Shown here: positions 44,441 through 55,839 of the stretch, piece after piece
Numbering within the stretch: the first letter of the stretch is position 1
Layout: each line of letters starts with the position of its first letter
Assembly: GCA_944548615.1 (NCBI GenBank)
Contig: OX155980.1
Coordinates: 3,343,884 to 3,407,883 of the forward strand
DNA length: 64,000 nt
Reading direction: 5' to 3'
Source: Micropterix aruncella
Lineage: Eukaryota > Arthropoda > Insecta > Lepidoptera > Micropterigidae
Position numbers and translations under genes: made by a program
Notes under the pieces: generated by a model
What the model was told of the DNA's origin: nothing
What the model saw: only the letters and a program-made list of their open reading frames with translations
Databases searched by the model: none

Positions 44441-45169
44441 AAACAAATTTAATTTCTTCATTGACTGCTACATCAATCTGATAACGGGCTAACTAACTAC
44501 TGAAGATGTCACCTGTACAAGAAGCCTGTCACCTGTGAAGCTGTACAAGATTGTCACGGTGGCAATCAGAAGCATTTCCCCAAAGTTAAATTCCGTAAGT
44601 CATCAAAGAATGAAAGCATGACTGATGGAGTAGAGTAGATTGTCCCGGTTTCCTCGTCTGCATTTGGTGACCCTAGTTGGGAAGGGATGAGCGACCGGTT
44701 TTGGTGAGATGCATAATATGATGTGAGATTCCACCTCCCCGTTCTACGCGAAAAACCAGTCTGTCTGGCTTAGCTTTTTAGCGAATCTTAGGCCATTCGC
44801 GTTGCACTGGTTGTCTCTCTCTATTTTACAGCACTGCCAAGGAGTCGTAAGTTAGATATTGACTGGCCAAGTCATGGGGAGGCGATGTGGGTATCCAACC
44901 ATTTCAAAAAAATGGTATATATGTACACGATAACTATTAGATTCTTACTTATAATAATAATTATTTATTCAGACTGGCCTATTACAACGTAGATAAATAA
45001 GGTTTCAGTTAGAATTCCAAATTGAAGTAATGTTTAATTTAAAGCTATGGTAATCCTTTTTTTAAATCTTTTAAGTACCTATTAATTTATTTTTTGATCG
45101 TTTCTTATTGCTCGGATATTTACTTGTGTGTAATAATGAAACAGTTGAAAAGCCGCTTTATCTATACTA
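44441..45169. other. Unassigned sequence
   Basis: Only a short direct repeat of 'gtcacctgt' units near 44507-44545. No gene recognised. Confidence 0.35.
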
Positions 45170-45907
45170 TCTATACTAATATTATAAAGAGGTAAAGTTT
45201 GTGACGTTGTAGGAAGTAATCTCTGGAACTACTGAACCGATTTTGAAAATTCTTTTACCAATAGAAAGCCACGTTATTTGTGAGTGTCATAGGCTATATA
45301 TTAATATATTTGTGAGTGTCATAGGTGGTAGTTGGATTAAGTAAGTCGGAGAAAAACGGTCGAATGAAAATGTTTCTTACTCGAACGTTGCTTTAACGAT
45401 AAGAGATATATGATTGAGTTCTAGAGAAAAGTTGTAGAGCTTGGTAATGCCTATAAAAAAGTCAGCGACAGCATATGTCTAACTTTTATATTTTAGTCAC
45501 AAAAAGTAGTATTTTATATTTTAAAAATAATGTAAATCGTTAGGTCATGTTTATTGGTCATATTATCAACAATTATGAATTCTTATCAAAATAAGTAAAT
45601 TTATCGTCTCAAGTGTTTAAAACAAAAGACTTCTCCCTTTTACTGCATATAATTTCCCATTTACTGCATAAATAGTTAAACAGATAATACGCTCACAAAT
45701 AAGACACTCACAAGAAGACACTCACAAATAACGGTATTATAGTCAAATTAGTATGCAAATACATGCATACATATGCAGGTAAAATATAACCCTTCTTTTG
45801 GGAGTTAGGAAATAAATCATAGCATTCAGTACTAACCGAAACACACTCATAATTTCATCACAGGTAAAAAGTTTTACCGCCCAACGAAGTGGGCACGCGT
45901 CAGCTAG
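45170..45907 (+). mobile_element. Non-autonomous Helitron, 738 bp
   Basis: 5' end TCTATACTAATATTATAAAG preceded by A (45169); 3' end ...GTCAGCTAG followed by T (45908). The hairpin GCCCAACGAAGTGGGC (45879-45894) lies 9 nt before CTAG. 5'-TC, 3' hairpin + CTRR and A^T target without TSD are the defining Helitron features. No Rep or helicase. 57610-58284 is a second member, opposite strand. Confidence 0.9.
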
Positions 45908-46229
45908 TTTTCTATAATGAGGTCCTGTGCCGGTGTCTCCATTGCAGATTCTTGCGATCTGACACAACAGTTAACGCAAATGTATACTCACTATAACTGC
46001 AAATAATAATGGGGAAGCGCGTGAATACAGCCGATCCTGTCCATTGCTCTTCGCTAACGCTTCTTAGCCACAATGCACGACCACACACTCCCACACCCCC
46101 CACATTCATCCGCGCCTGGCTACGGATTAAATTACCGATTTGGAACCAAATGGACCGATTGGTAGGACCGATTTGGTAGGGATAGAATTAACGAAATCGC
46201 AGTAAATTCTGTTGATGGAATGTTTTAAA
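45908..46229. other. Unassigned sequence
   Basis: 'cgcctggctacggattaa' (46110) echoes 'cgctggctacggaataaat' at the end of the RTE fragment near 53640, so part may be an RTE 3' end; too weak to call. Confidence 0.35.
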
Positions 46230-46708
46230 AGAATAGAATAATAATTTAATAGAATAGAATAACTTTATTGTGCTATAAAAACATAATGAACGCTGGTTTT
46301 ATGAAAAAGACAATTTATGCACAAATGGCGGACTTATCGCTATAGCGATATCTTACAGTCAACCATTTGATAAAATAATTCCTAATTTTCACTGTACGAT
46401 ACACAAAGAAGTAGCAAAGTTAAATTTAAAATCAACTTATACAAATATATGTCAATAATTTATGCTAAGGTTGCCCAGGGAAGGATAAAGAAGAGGACAA
46501 GGTGAGCTATTTGGGTGAGGCTATTTGGCTAGTGGCTGTGTAAAATTAAAAGTTACTCCAACAACTTTTTGAAAGTATGCAACGAAGGTGCATGCCTGAT
46601 AGTGAGGGAGCTGATTCCATAAACGAGCAGAATGGACCGAAAAAGAGTGCGTGTATACAGAAGAATGATGCATCGGAATGGCGAGTTATCCCGGCTTGAT
46701 CGAAGTGG

Positions 46709-47879
46709 GAGCTAATGGGCCCATGATGGGTTGGCCACAAAGACCCATGTGTTCAGGGTCGGTCACACTCACGGGTCAACACCCATCCGACGGCCTCCAC
46801 GCACGGGGTGCGAACCTGGGTAGGACTTTGGCCTTGGTCAGTTTCCCCTGGGAATCAAACCTCTGGCGCTCCTGGACGGTCTGCGCACCGTGCGGCGCAA
46901 GCCAATCGATTGTGCACTCTGACTAACAGTTAAGAGTTTCAAGGCGATAGGTGAGGGCAGCAATCCCCGCCCACCGCCAGGGCAGTTATAACGACGAGGG
47001 TCGTCTTGTCTGCTCGAGATGTCGTGCTACGACAACCCTGCGCGTACCAGAAGGGTAAAACGCGTAGGGGGTGAAATAGGGTAAACCACCCCCCCCCCCC
47101 GTATCGCCCCGAGAACCCATTTATTCATAAGAAAAGTATTAACAAAAAGAAAAATTTACAAAAATATTTCAAAATTAAAAATTTCTCAAAAGAAAAAGAA
47201 AATATCAACAGATAGCGTGAATTTAGGAGCCGGTAAGCGTGGTAGAGGACGCCCTAGAAGGATGATGGTGAAGGCGCACGGTCCGTGGGCAGGTCTCGGA
47301 GCAGCCACGGGGGGGAGGAATCCCTGGATCCTCCAAAGGACGAAAACGCCCCTCGGGGCGGTAAAGAGACGGACACAAAGACGGGCACTTCGGGCTGGAA
47401 GTAGCCGCCGAATCACGCCACCTGACTAACAGTCGGGGGAGTCTGGAAGCTGTATTGTTTCCTATAGAGCGGGGCTGGTTGCGTACCTTACGGCAACTGC
47501 TCTTGAAATGACCATTGGCCATCCGATCCTGGGTAAGAGGCGGGCAAAGGACGCCATGGTCCGCGATAGATTCGGTATTCACCGTTTCACCGCTTCGTAA
47601 GGGAAAGGACCGCGCAAGCGACCTCGAACTCGGAACCAATCGAGAGACCGGAAAAATCTGGTCACAATTGGAAGTAAGGGCGCGAGTGTCGGGCCCGCCA
47701 GGTAATCATTACTGGCTATCTCGCGGTGAGGCGTTGGTCTCTTACGGGTTGAACGCGTATAGCTAGACGGCGGATTGTTTTTGTCCAAAGTCTTCTACGC
47801 TCACTCCAGGGAGATAGAACGACTAATCGTTAAAACTCCCTGTGGTGACGGGCTCGCCCGTTGTATTCGACAACCCAAG
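46709..47879 (-). mobile_element. Family B with exact 13-bp TSD, itself split
   Basis: From 'gagctaatgggcccatg' (3' end) to 'ttcgacaacccaagt' (5' end). Exact TSD TTGATCGAAGTGG at 46696-46708 and 47880-47892. Without the 491-bp insert at 46931-47421 it is about 670 bp. It lies in the coding end of LINE A2. Confidence 0.9.
46931..47421. mobile_element. 491-bp insert with 12-bp TSD inside family B
   Basis: Exact TSD CTGACTAACAGT at 46919-46930 and 47422-47433. Two GC-rich ends (left 46931-47110, right 47220-47421) around an A-rich middle (47110-47215). A C-run of 11 lies near 47090. A 70-codon plus frame at 47217-47429, rich in Arg and Gly, is not recognisable. No A-tail at either end. TSD length suggests a retroposon, orientation unknown. 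Confidence 0.65.
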
Positions 47880-48199
47880 TTGATCGAAGTGGAAGACCAT
47901 GGCCTCCCAAAGGGTGGAAATTCTCCTTGAGATAGGAGGGTGAAGTGGGGCTATTAAGTATGTTGTAGAGTAGCGACAACGTATGCAAATTTCTTCCATC
48001 GCGAATAAGAAGCCAATGAAGTTGCTCACGAAAGCAGCTAACGTGGTCGAACTTTAGCAAATTAAAAACATACCTGAGGAAGATATTTTGCAACCTCTCC
48101 AGAATATTCAAAATAACCTCACTGGCATCTATAAAACAAACATCATCGTATATAGTCAATTATAGGCGTTAAGAGTGTGGACACAATCATTTGTTTATG

Positions 48200-48305
48200 T
48201 GACAACCCTATTGGAGACTTCCCAATAGGGTTGGTTACAAGAGAGATAGTCGTGAGATAATGGACCCACCCATTGTGAAACTGCATAATAAAGAGTTGTA
48301 GAATA
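48200..48305 (+). repeat. LINE 3' UTR-like repeat with small hairpin
   Basis: 'tagggttggttacaagag' and 'acccacccattgtgaaa' match 24175-24235. An 11-bp stem (aaccctattgg / ccaatagggtt) at 48206-48234. Confidence 0.5.
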
Positions 48306-48834
48306 ACACAATTTTCCTAGAATAGACCTAGAGATAATGATGAATGTGCGTGCATCGTCACCCGGGGCCGTGGAGTAGGTATTTCCGCGTTGCCACGATT
48401 GTCGCCGATAGCTGTCTGTACGATTTACATAGTATTTTTGACTACGTAATAATAATGGCGTTTAAAGTGACTAGAATTAACATGAATAACAAATAAAAAC
48501 GGACACGAGCAAGTTCTACTCGCTCACCGAGGGATCCGACCCTATGTACTTACTTTATTTAAAAACAAAAATAAGAAGCTAATTCATCACAAAGCAGATA
48601 CAAATCGGTTGAGTCACCCCAAGACTTTCCCGGTAAGAGCCGACGACTGATTTCATCTGAATATTACTTTCAGAAAAAAAATCGATGAGGGCCCTCTCTC
48701 GGCTGGCGGTCGAACCCGGCGGCGGGTTCCATAATGGGACGCCTCAGGCGGCGAGGTTCTTTTATCGGCTAAGGGCGTGTTTGGGCCAAGCACCAATAGA
48801 TATCGTAAATATTTAATTATAATGTATGGCGGAA
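48306..48834. other. Unassigned sequence
   Basis: Nothing recognised. Confidence 0.35.
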
Positions 48835-49115
48835 TTTAAATATTTAAGTATAGCTTATATACCTAAGAGATATTCCAAACAAAATCACAATGTGATTTTG
48901 GACTAACAAGGCATCTCTGAACCAAATTTCAAGTCTCTAAGTCTATTATTTCGAAATTGAAATATGACTTGTCCTCCCCGTGAACAGATCTTTTCAACTC
49001 TCGTCGTGACTAAATGATGCCTGCATGACAAATTCCAGCTTAATCGGATTATGCGGTTGGGCGCGATCTTGGAGGTATACCCAGCCAGAGAGACTCAATC
49101 TGGAAATGTAATCGC
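48835..49115 (-). repeat. Family L copy
   Basis: 'gatattccaaacaaaatcac', 'tcaagtctctaagtctatta', 'actaaatgatgcctgcatga', 'ttaatcggattatgcgg'. Same orientation as 28985-29285. Confidence 0.65.
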
Positions 49116-50363
49116 TGAAAATGTAGATTTTCGTCGTTCGGGTTTTTAAACGACAGCTAAAGCCTACACACGTTGTTTGTCCTCGCAATGTATTGAAGAA
49201 TAGTCGCTTCGTTCGTCTCAAAATCAAAAAATGTTGCCACAGTTCTTTACACCAACGGAGAACGATTACCGCAGATTGGTATACAACTGTTTGCCAGAAA
49301 TGATAACCGAACTCCGTAGACACTTCACATAATACCTACTCCACTATTTACAAGTATATTTTGAAATATAACTAATTACGTTTTCCACCTTATTTCTCCC
49401 AAGTTGAAGTAAGAAATACGTCATTTTAAATTCAAATTGAATTGACATTATATTTGTGCGTGTTTTTATATATTCTTTAAGTTTGTTGTAAGTTTTCCGT
49501 ATAATGATTTCTGAGGCTGTTGAGCTTCTCGTTGCAAATTTTATGTTCAGTTTTAACTTGTATATCTTTACTTTTTAATATTAAAAACTGTTTTTGTATA
49601 TTTCTACCTGATGTATAATAACTTTAGCCCTTGAGATTATACACGTTCACAGGGTGTATCTCCCTCACGACATGCGACATCTCAATGCATCGGTCAGGCC
49701 TGCGCTCCGGACGGAGCTGGCGAGGGGAAATAATTATAATACCTACTTGATCAATAGAGAGTCAATCAATGGCAGACCCAAAAGGTGCGAGCTCAAAGAT
49801 CTTGTGCCAAATTACGAGAGCGCCTAATAATTTCTATAGCGAGTGTCGCGAACTCGGTCGCGTAGCAACCGGTTTTGAAGGGGGCCGCGAATTGATCGCG
49901 TTGCCTGCTCACGTAAAATTTTGTGCTCGAGGAATTAGCGGAACCTCTAGGGACGTGCACGTGGTCCTACCCGGCAAACGGTATACTAGCATCCCGACAC
50001 CGATAACGTTATTTTCTAGCCGCACGCAGAGCAGACCTAGTCCGATGTTTTAATCGATATGACGTATACAGGGTAGTACTAATTGGTGAACACCAGGCGG
50101 GTGGGTGATTCTACACAAAAAATAAACCAAAAAATGTCGTTTTTTTAGACCCATATCCGTTTTGGATGTTAACTTTCCGTTTTTTTATACCTGAAGACTT
50201 CTGCTGTGTTATCGGTAACTGATACTACCTCCCTACTTTCATGTTTGTTAGGTCATTTAGGTAGACAAGGGACAGGGCTGGTCTAAGGAAACTACCCTGA
50301 AAAAAATGGTAGATAAGATTGAGTGTCGTCTTGGCATGAAAACGAGCATAAAAAGATTTTTTA
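49116..50363. other. Unassigned; holds a 94-codon ORF of unknown identity
   Basis: 49769-50053 (+) is open for 94 codons starting MADPKGASS and ending SRPSPMF, with moderate GC and no repeat match in the window. No domain recognised. Nothing else here. Confidence 0.35.
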
Positions 50364-50687
50364 TTGCGCGACTGCCCAATAAAAAGGGAGTGTACAGGGT
50401 TCATCTATGTATGTCTTCCGTTTCTTTATTCCATCATAATTTCTAAACTCTTAAACCGATTCAGAAGTGTGTGGTATTGCTAGAATCGTTATGTCATAAA
50501 GTACCTTAGCTGTCCAAATATCAAGTATATAGGTTCAAATGGTTCAAATTTCCAAATGCCAATGACTTATAACATAAATATATCTTATTTAGTTTCAAAT
50601 AAAAATGTCTGATTGAATACATTCCGGAAATATACATGTACCTATCTATATGGATAAATACATAAACCACAAATATTTAAAAAAAAA
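50364..50687 (+). repeat. C-family copy, entered by D
   Basis: 'ctgcccaataaaaagggagtg', 'gtttctttattccatcat', 'cgattcagaagtgtgtgg', 'cattccggaaatatacatg', 'cataaaccacaaatattt', then D begins in the A-run. The C text 'caatagttcgcttactataa' + 'cggcagtcgtg' resumes at 51300 between the two D copies. Confidence 0.7.
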
Positions 50688-51275
50688 TACGTGTGGCACT
50701 CGGGGACTGCCGCGGTAAAGCTATTGCATAGCCTTTTTAACAACTTATGGAATTATAATTATTTATTTATTTTATTTTTTCTGATATCAGATAACTGCGC
50801 TCTACCGGAAAACGTTGAAATTATTCCGAATCATTTGCGGCTGCGGTAGCAAATGATTCGGAATAATTTAAACGTCTTCCGATAGAGCACCGCGCACGAT
50901 TTTTTTATTCAATAAAGCAAAAAAAACGGATCATTCGAAAAAATCGTAGATAAAAAGATAGATAATTAAATTATCTTTAAAATGGTGCAGGTTTCATAAT
51001 AATACGCCAGATAGTATTTGCGTAGTAGTCGTTTTTGTATTCGGTTATACCTAATTTCACAAATTAATTACACTATGTAATATAAATACAATCTAAAATA
51101 TTCAAGCTAAGAATATTAGGAAAATGTTCTTGTTTAACATATATTTTTTTACAATCGTAAGAAGTACTCGTTTAGACGTAATTAACAGTTTAACATCATT
51201 AATTTTCGTTAACAAATTTCTTCATTCGGTCGCCGCGCTGGCCTAGGCCCGCGATAAAAGCTATGCAATAGCTTA
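50688..51275 (+). mobile_element. Family D repeat, first of an inverted pair
   Basis: Starts TACGTGTGGCACTCGGGG and ends CGCGATAAAAGCTATGCAATAGCTT. Near the start is an internal palindrome around 'ccgaatcatttgc' (50819-50864). About 588 bp. No recognisable frame. Flanked by A-runs. Confidence 0.75.
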
Positions 51276-51362
51276 AAAACGTAATAAAATAAATATAAAT
51301 ACAATAGTTCGCTTACTATAACGGCAGTCGTGTTTTTGATTCTTTTAAATATATCTACTTGT
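51276..51362 (+). repeat. Remnant of C between the two D copies
   Basis: 'aatacaatagttcgcttact', 'ataacggcagtcgtg', 'taaatatatctacttgttaa' continues C/composite text as at 18950-18990. Confidence 0.65.
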
Positions 51363-51953
51363 TAAGCTATTGCATAGCTTTTATCGCGGGCCTTAGGCCA
51401 GCGCGGCGACCGAATGAAGAAATTTCTTAACGAAAATGAATGATTTTAAACTGATAATAACGTCTAAACGAGTACTGCTTACGATTCGAAAAAAATATAT
51501 GTTAAACAAGAACATTTTCCTAATATTCTTAGCTTTGAATATTTTAGATTTTGTTTATATTACATAGTGTAATTAATTTGTGAAATTAGGTCTAACCGAA
51601 CACAAAAACGACTACTACGCAAATACTATCTGGCGTATTATTATGAAACCTGCACCATTTTAAAGATAATTTAATTATCTATCTTTTTATTTACGTTTTT
51701 TATCGAATAATCCGTTTTTTTTCTTTTATCGAATAAAAAATTCGTGCGCGGCGCTCTATCGTAAGACGTTTAAATTATTCCGAATCATTTGCTACCGCAG
51801 CCGTAAATGATTCGAAATAATTTCAATGTTTTCCGATAGAGCGCAGTTATCTGATATCAGAAAACATTAAATAAATAAATAATTATAATTGCATAAGTTG
51901 TTAAAAATGCTATGCAATAGCTTTACCGCGACAGTCCCCGAGTGCCACACGTA
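51363..51953 (-). mobile_element. Family D repeat, second of an inverted pair
   Basis: Reverse complement of 50688-51275 with few differences; ends '...gagtgccacacgta'. Together the pair forms a palindrome of about 1.27 kb around an 87-bp spacer. Confidence 0.8.
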
Positions 51954-52212
51954 TTTTTTTTTAATTTATATTTTGATTTGATGGCTGGCTGATAACGAGC
52001 CCAGCAACCTTTCAAACAGTGGATACATTAGAAAATTTAAAATATTTCGAAATGTCATATTGATCAAAACAGCTTTCGCTGATTTGATCAATATGATTTA
52101 TTTATTGTTTTGAGTTTTAATTAGTCTCAATTGAAGAAATTTTGTTTTGCAAAAGGATAAGCTTGGTTTTTGAGATGTGGATGAAGGGTGATATAGGCAC
52201 TCACATTAAACC
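51954..52212. other. Unassigned; includes left TSD of LINE O
   Basis: 52190-52212 is the left copy of the LINE O target duplication; otherwise nothing recognised. 'gatttgatcaatat' text is partly self-complementary around 52060-52100. Confidence 0.4.
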
Positions 52213-53111
52213 GGCGATTTACGGTTGTCACCTACACCCGTAAAAAACTATTTACTCTAGCCTCTTACTCATTAAAGTTTCATACCTTGCAGAGATGCAG
52301 CGTGGTTAAAGATCTTGGTGTCATTCATGATTCTCATCTACTGTTCGATAATCACGTTCAATCTATTGTTTCTAAAGCTTCCAAAGCTTTAGGTTTTGTT
52401 ATGAGGAGTGCAACTTACTTTCACTGTGCTAAAACTTTCAAGATCCTTTACTGCACTTTTGTCAGAATCATCTTGGAATATGCATCTCAGGTATGGAACC
52501 CTTATTATGACAAATATATAAATAGAATCGAGCGCATTCAAATGAAATTCGTGAAACATCTCTGCTTCCGTCTGAAAATCCCATACAGCTCATCTAACTA
52601 TTTCAATTTATGCAAGAAATTTCATATCCTCCCCTTGATTAAACGACGTGAAACCGCGGACTTAACCTTTTTGCTAAAAATTACCTCCAATAATATTAAC
52701 TGTCCTGACTTACTAAATAAAATTAATCTCCGTGTTCCTTCCAAACTCAATAGATTTAACCCTGCTCTTCATGTTCCTCATGCTGGTACCAACTATAGGC
52801 AAAATGCATTTCTGTGGCGAACAAGTGACAATTTCAATGACATGATTAAACGCGTTGACTTTGATCTATTCTGTACGAGTGTTAACTCAGCTAGGCAGCG
52901 GCTGAACAGTGAATTTTTTAGCATTAATTGTTGAATAATTTTTGATGCATTTTTATACGATAGCTTTAATTGAAAGATCACATATGTTTCTACACTGTTA
53001 TTTAAACGTGAAAACCTTTAATTGGCTCTCTGTTATGTTACTCCGGCTTTGTTAAATTATAATTAGCTGTTAGTTTTCCTGAAAATAAATAAATAAATAA
53101 ATAAATAAATA
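52213..53111 (+). mobile_element. LINE family O with (AAAT)n tail and 23-bp TSD
   Basis: 5'-truncated non-LTR element of 899 bp. The left TSD 52190-52212 and right TSD 53112-53134 agree at 22 of 23 positions (GATATAGGC / GATAAAGGC then identical). Tail of AAAT units 53083-53111. Carries an open ORF2 end (52287-52934). Confidence 0.9.
52287..52934 (+). pseudogene. ORF2 C-terminal region of LINE O (open frame, 5'-truncated)
   Basis: 215 codons without stop: 'VKDLGVIHDSHLLFDNHV' (RT thumb start), 'SKASKALGFVMR', 'LEYASQVWNPYYDKYINRIE', 'IQMKFVKHL', 'PLIKRRETADLTFLLKI', 'FNPALHVPHAGTNYRQNAF', 'FDLFCTSVNSARQRL'. Typical of jockey-superfamily LINEs. Catalytic RT residues lie upstream of the truncation. 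The first Met is not a real start. Confidence 0.85.
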
Positions 53112-53134
53112 GATAAAGGCACTCACATTAAACC

Positions 53135-53344
53135 TACATAGCACAGTTGAAAAAGGTAAATCATATATCCATACATCTCGATTGAACATAAGCATTTCCC
53201 AATTCAGACCGGAAAATCCTTTGTAGCAAAGCATCATCCGAAAACAAATTATTTTAAAAGGTTATACAAAAAAAGCATGTATCTCATCTTACATTGTATT
53301 AAATTGCTATGAAGTATTTGGCAGTTTATAAATAATTGGTATTT
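53135..53344. other. Unassigned sequence
   Basis: Nothing recognised. Confidence 0.3.
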
Positions 53345-53660
53345 TTAACAACGATCGAAGAAGAAGTACAAAGCGTCGACTACGATGGCTGGGCCATGTT
53401 TGCCGAATGAACGATAATCGCTTGCCACGTAAACTTCTTTGGCGAGACAGTCCCACAGAATTGAGAATTCAAAGTTCAGCACCGAAGAAAACCTGGCTAA
53501 ATAACATCAAAGACGACGCTCGATCGAAGCTCGAGGCGTCGCCAAAAATCGTCAAGAATGGAAGCGAATCGTGAATGGAGTAGGAGATCCAGCGGCACCG
53601 ACAGCAGCGTATTGGCTGCGAGGGAAACCCCCTCCCTAATCGCTGGCTACGGAATAAATA
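53345..53660 (+). pseudogene. RTE-like LINE, C-terminal fragment
   Basis: 'RRLRWLGHVCRMNDNRLPRK' followed by 'TWLNNIKDDARSKLEA' is the 'R.RWLGH..RM.....P', 'W.+.I..D' block at the end of RTE-type ORFs. It ends at 'cgctggctacggaataaata'. Frameshifts near 53530. Confidence 0.7.
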
Positions 53661-54236
53661 ATAATAGGTAATTTGTCTGTTTGGCTACTCAAATTCCGGA
53701 AATCCGGTATATAAGGTACTTTTTCGGGATCGTAACAGCACGTCACGTGGCGGTGCCACCTTGTCCGACTGACCCTCTGCGGACCGCGACTGTCGCCCTG
53801 CATACGCCATGACTATCACGCCATTAGTTTTTCTTATGGACAACGAGGCGACGTGCAAAGACTAATAAATAATAAATCTAATCTAGCTTTCGGGAAATGG
53901 TCCGAATTCATTGCAATGACTTGCATACATATTTAGTGGACTAATATTTTCATAGCTGTTTTACGTTTGTATACTTTTACGTTTTTAGATTTCTTACCAA
54001 ACTCTCCTTACTAGATCACTACATTGGTTCACTTTCGCTGGGAAATTCAGCATTCTTTACAGTTTTAATCCCGTTTAAATCTGTTGACGAATCTGGATGA
54101 ATGGAAATAATAGTATACAGACTTTGCGGCTTTAAAAGCCACATAACATTTTAATTTTCTTAATGGCAAATGTGGCACTGTTGACCATTGGAGTTGACTA
54201 TCTAAATGGATACCTAAAAATTTTTTATAATTTAAT
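53661..54236. other. Unassigned sequence
   Basis: Nothing recognised. 54125-54236 may be decayed 3' part of LINE F2. Confidence 0.35.
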
Positions 54237-54352
54237 TTTATAGTTATGTTTTTAATAATTACATTTTAAGCATTTAATTTTGTGACGCATCCAAGTGTAG
54301 GAAAGCCTATCTACTGGAGTAGTTGATTGTACTGTATTGTATTGTATTGTAA
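54237..54352 (+). mobile_element. LINE F2 3' UTR end with (TTGTA)n tail
   Basis: 'gtgacgcatccaagtgtagg', 'gcctatctactggagtag' and TTGTA units match 41165-41248. Confidence 0.75.
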
Positions 54353-54432
54353 GGAAGACGGATGTCTCCAAACTGAAGATGATTTTGCAAACTATTCTAG
54401 AAAATATTTGTTTATATTGTTCATAATACATC

Positions 54433-54745
54433 GGGCTCGATTGCATTTCTTAGTAAACTAAAATCGGAAATTAATTCGTGTGAACGAGACAGGGCAATAC
54501 GCTAGAGCGGAATGTGAGATAAACGGTTGTCACTTTTTCGCATTAAAACTACCTACTAAACATAACGCATCTAAATCTGAGACAGCATGAAATGTGTTCC
54601 AAATTTTTCGGACGACTATAAGTTCGACAGGTAGTTTTTATCGACGATCGTTTGTTTCATATTCCGCTCTATCCGATGGTATTGCTCTATCTCGTTCGCT
54701 CGAACTAATTTCTGTTTTAGTTTACCAAGAAACGCAGTCGGGCCC
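54433..54745. mobile_element. Foldback MITE, uninterrupted copy
   Basis: Ends GGGCTCGATTGCATTTCTT and AAGAAACGCAGTCGGGCCC. Reads 'atctaaatctgagacagcat' straight through the point where the copy at 997-1631 has the 306-bp insert. Good empty-site reference. Confidence 0.8.
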
Positions 54746-54856
54746 AAAATTAATTTAAATATGTAGATATGCAAAAAATGGTACATTCGTAATAACATGG
54801 GTATTTTTTAGTCATACCAGTTTCGCACTTGGTAGTTCTACCCAAAATAATGTAAT

Positions 54857-55048
<192 letters not shown>

Positions 55049-55231
55049 TAATATCACACTAACATTCAAAGGTGGAGAAGTATAATTCATTACTTAAATT
55101 AACAGTAAACCGTCGTAATAATATAGAATGTTCCGAATATTCTCCCGCAATAATGTTTTTATGTTCGAGGCAATGTCCCCAAATGGATAGGCCGATTTCT
55201 AATGTAGATACAATATAAAATATATGGATAC

Positions 55232-55527
55232 AATATAAAATATAAATAATCAAAATAGAAGCCTAATGTTTGAAGTAGTTAGTAATTCGAAAAGATACGT
55301 AGTAAAATTATTCATCGTAATATTCAAATTCTCAGTAAAATGTTTTAATAATCAAATTAAATATACGGTATGCATTTTAAACTAAAAGTACAGATATAAG
55401 ACCATATAAAATAATCAGACAGTAAGGCTCTACATTTTTAAGTAATTTAAATGGGCACAATATTTGAAAAATCATTGCCCTCAAATTAGGTTAGATTATA
55501 GAAAGGGTGGCCTATCAGCATCTTATT
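55232..55527 (-). mobile_element. LINE family M fragment, inside T
   Basis: Near-identical to 43390-43680: 'aatcaaaatagaagcctaat', 'aactaaaagtacagatataa', 'gggcacaatatttgaaaa'. Confidence 0.75.
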
Positions 55528-55620
55528 ATGAATGTAAGTAAGTAGGGGGGGGGGGGGGGCTATTGTTCAATTTTGCACTGAGACCCATTTTTTATAGTTA
55601 CGCCAATAGATGTATTTTAC

Positions 55621-55839
55621 CTACTCTAATTTAGGTAAGAAAACAAATATCTGATTTTAATTTATGCGAAATAATAAGCAATTTCAAGTGAGTGTTATTT
55701 TTTATTAACTTAGTATTTGCGAATAAATGTGGAATTTGGCTTTCATATGTTATATATAAACGAAATTACCTATAATAAAATCTTGTTCTAATTACCTATA
55801 ATAATATCTTTTAACTGAGCGGATGTCCTTGAGAGTGCC
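55621..55839. other. Unassigned sequence
   Basis: Short AT-rich spacer; nothing recognised. Confidence 0.3.

Larger units (their letters stand above)
46230..48165 (-). mobile_element. LINE A2, split by family B
   Basis: 5' piece (47880-48165): 'DDVCFIDASEVILNILERLQ', 'FLRYVFNLLKFDHVS', 'EQLHWLLIRDGRNLH', 'ILNSPTSPSYLKENF'. 3' piece (46230-46708): 'DNSPFRCIILLYTRTLFRSI', 'VYGISSLTIRHAPSL', 'HTFKKLLE', then 3' UTR and (TTCTA)n tail. The order matches LINE A ('LERLQNVCIRF', 'FDHVS', 'HGARLWN.LP'), here with the 'GARLWN' block decayed. Interrupted by the B at 46709-47879. Confidence 0.8.

Noticed and set aside
47223..47639. 138-codon minus-strand frame as a gene
   Set aside because: It crosses from a B copy into the 491-bp insert; the two parts have different origins.
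50688..51953. Inverted LTRs of a retroelement
   Set aside because: Arms are inverted, not direct, lack TG...CA ends, and occur singly elsewhere as D.
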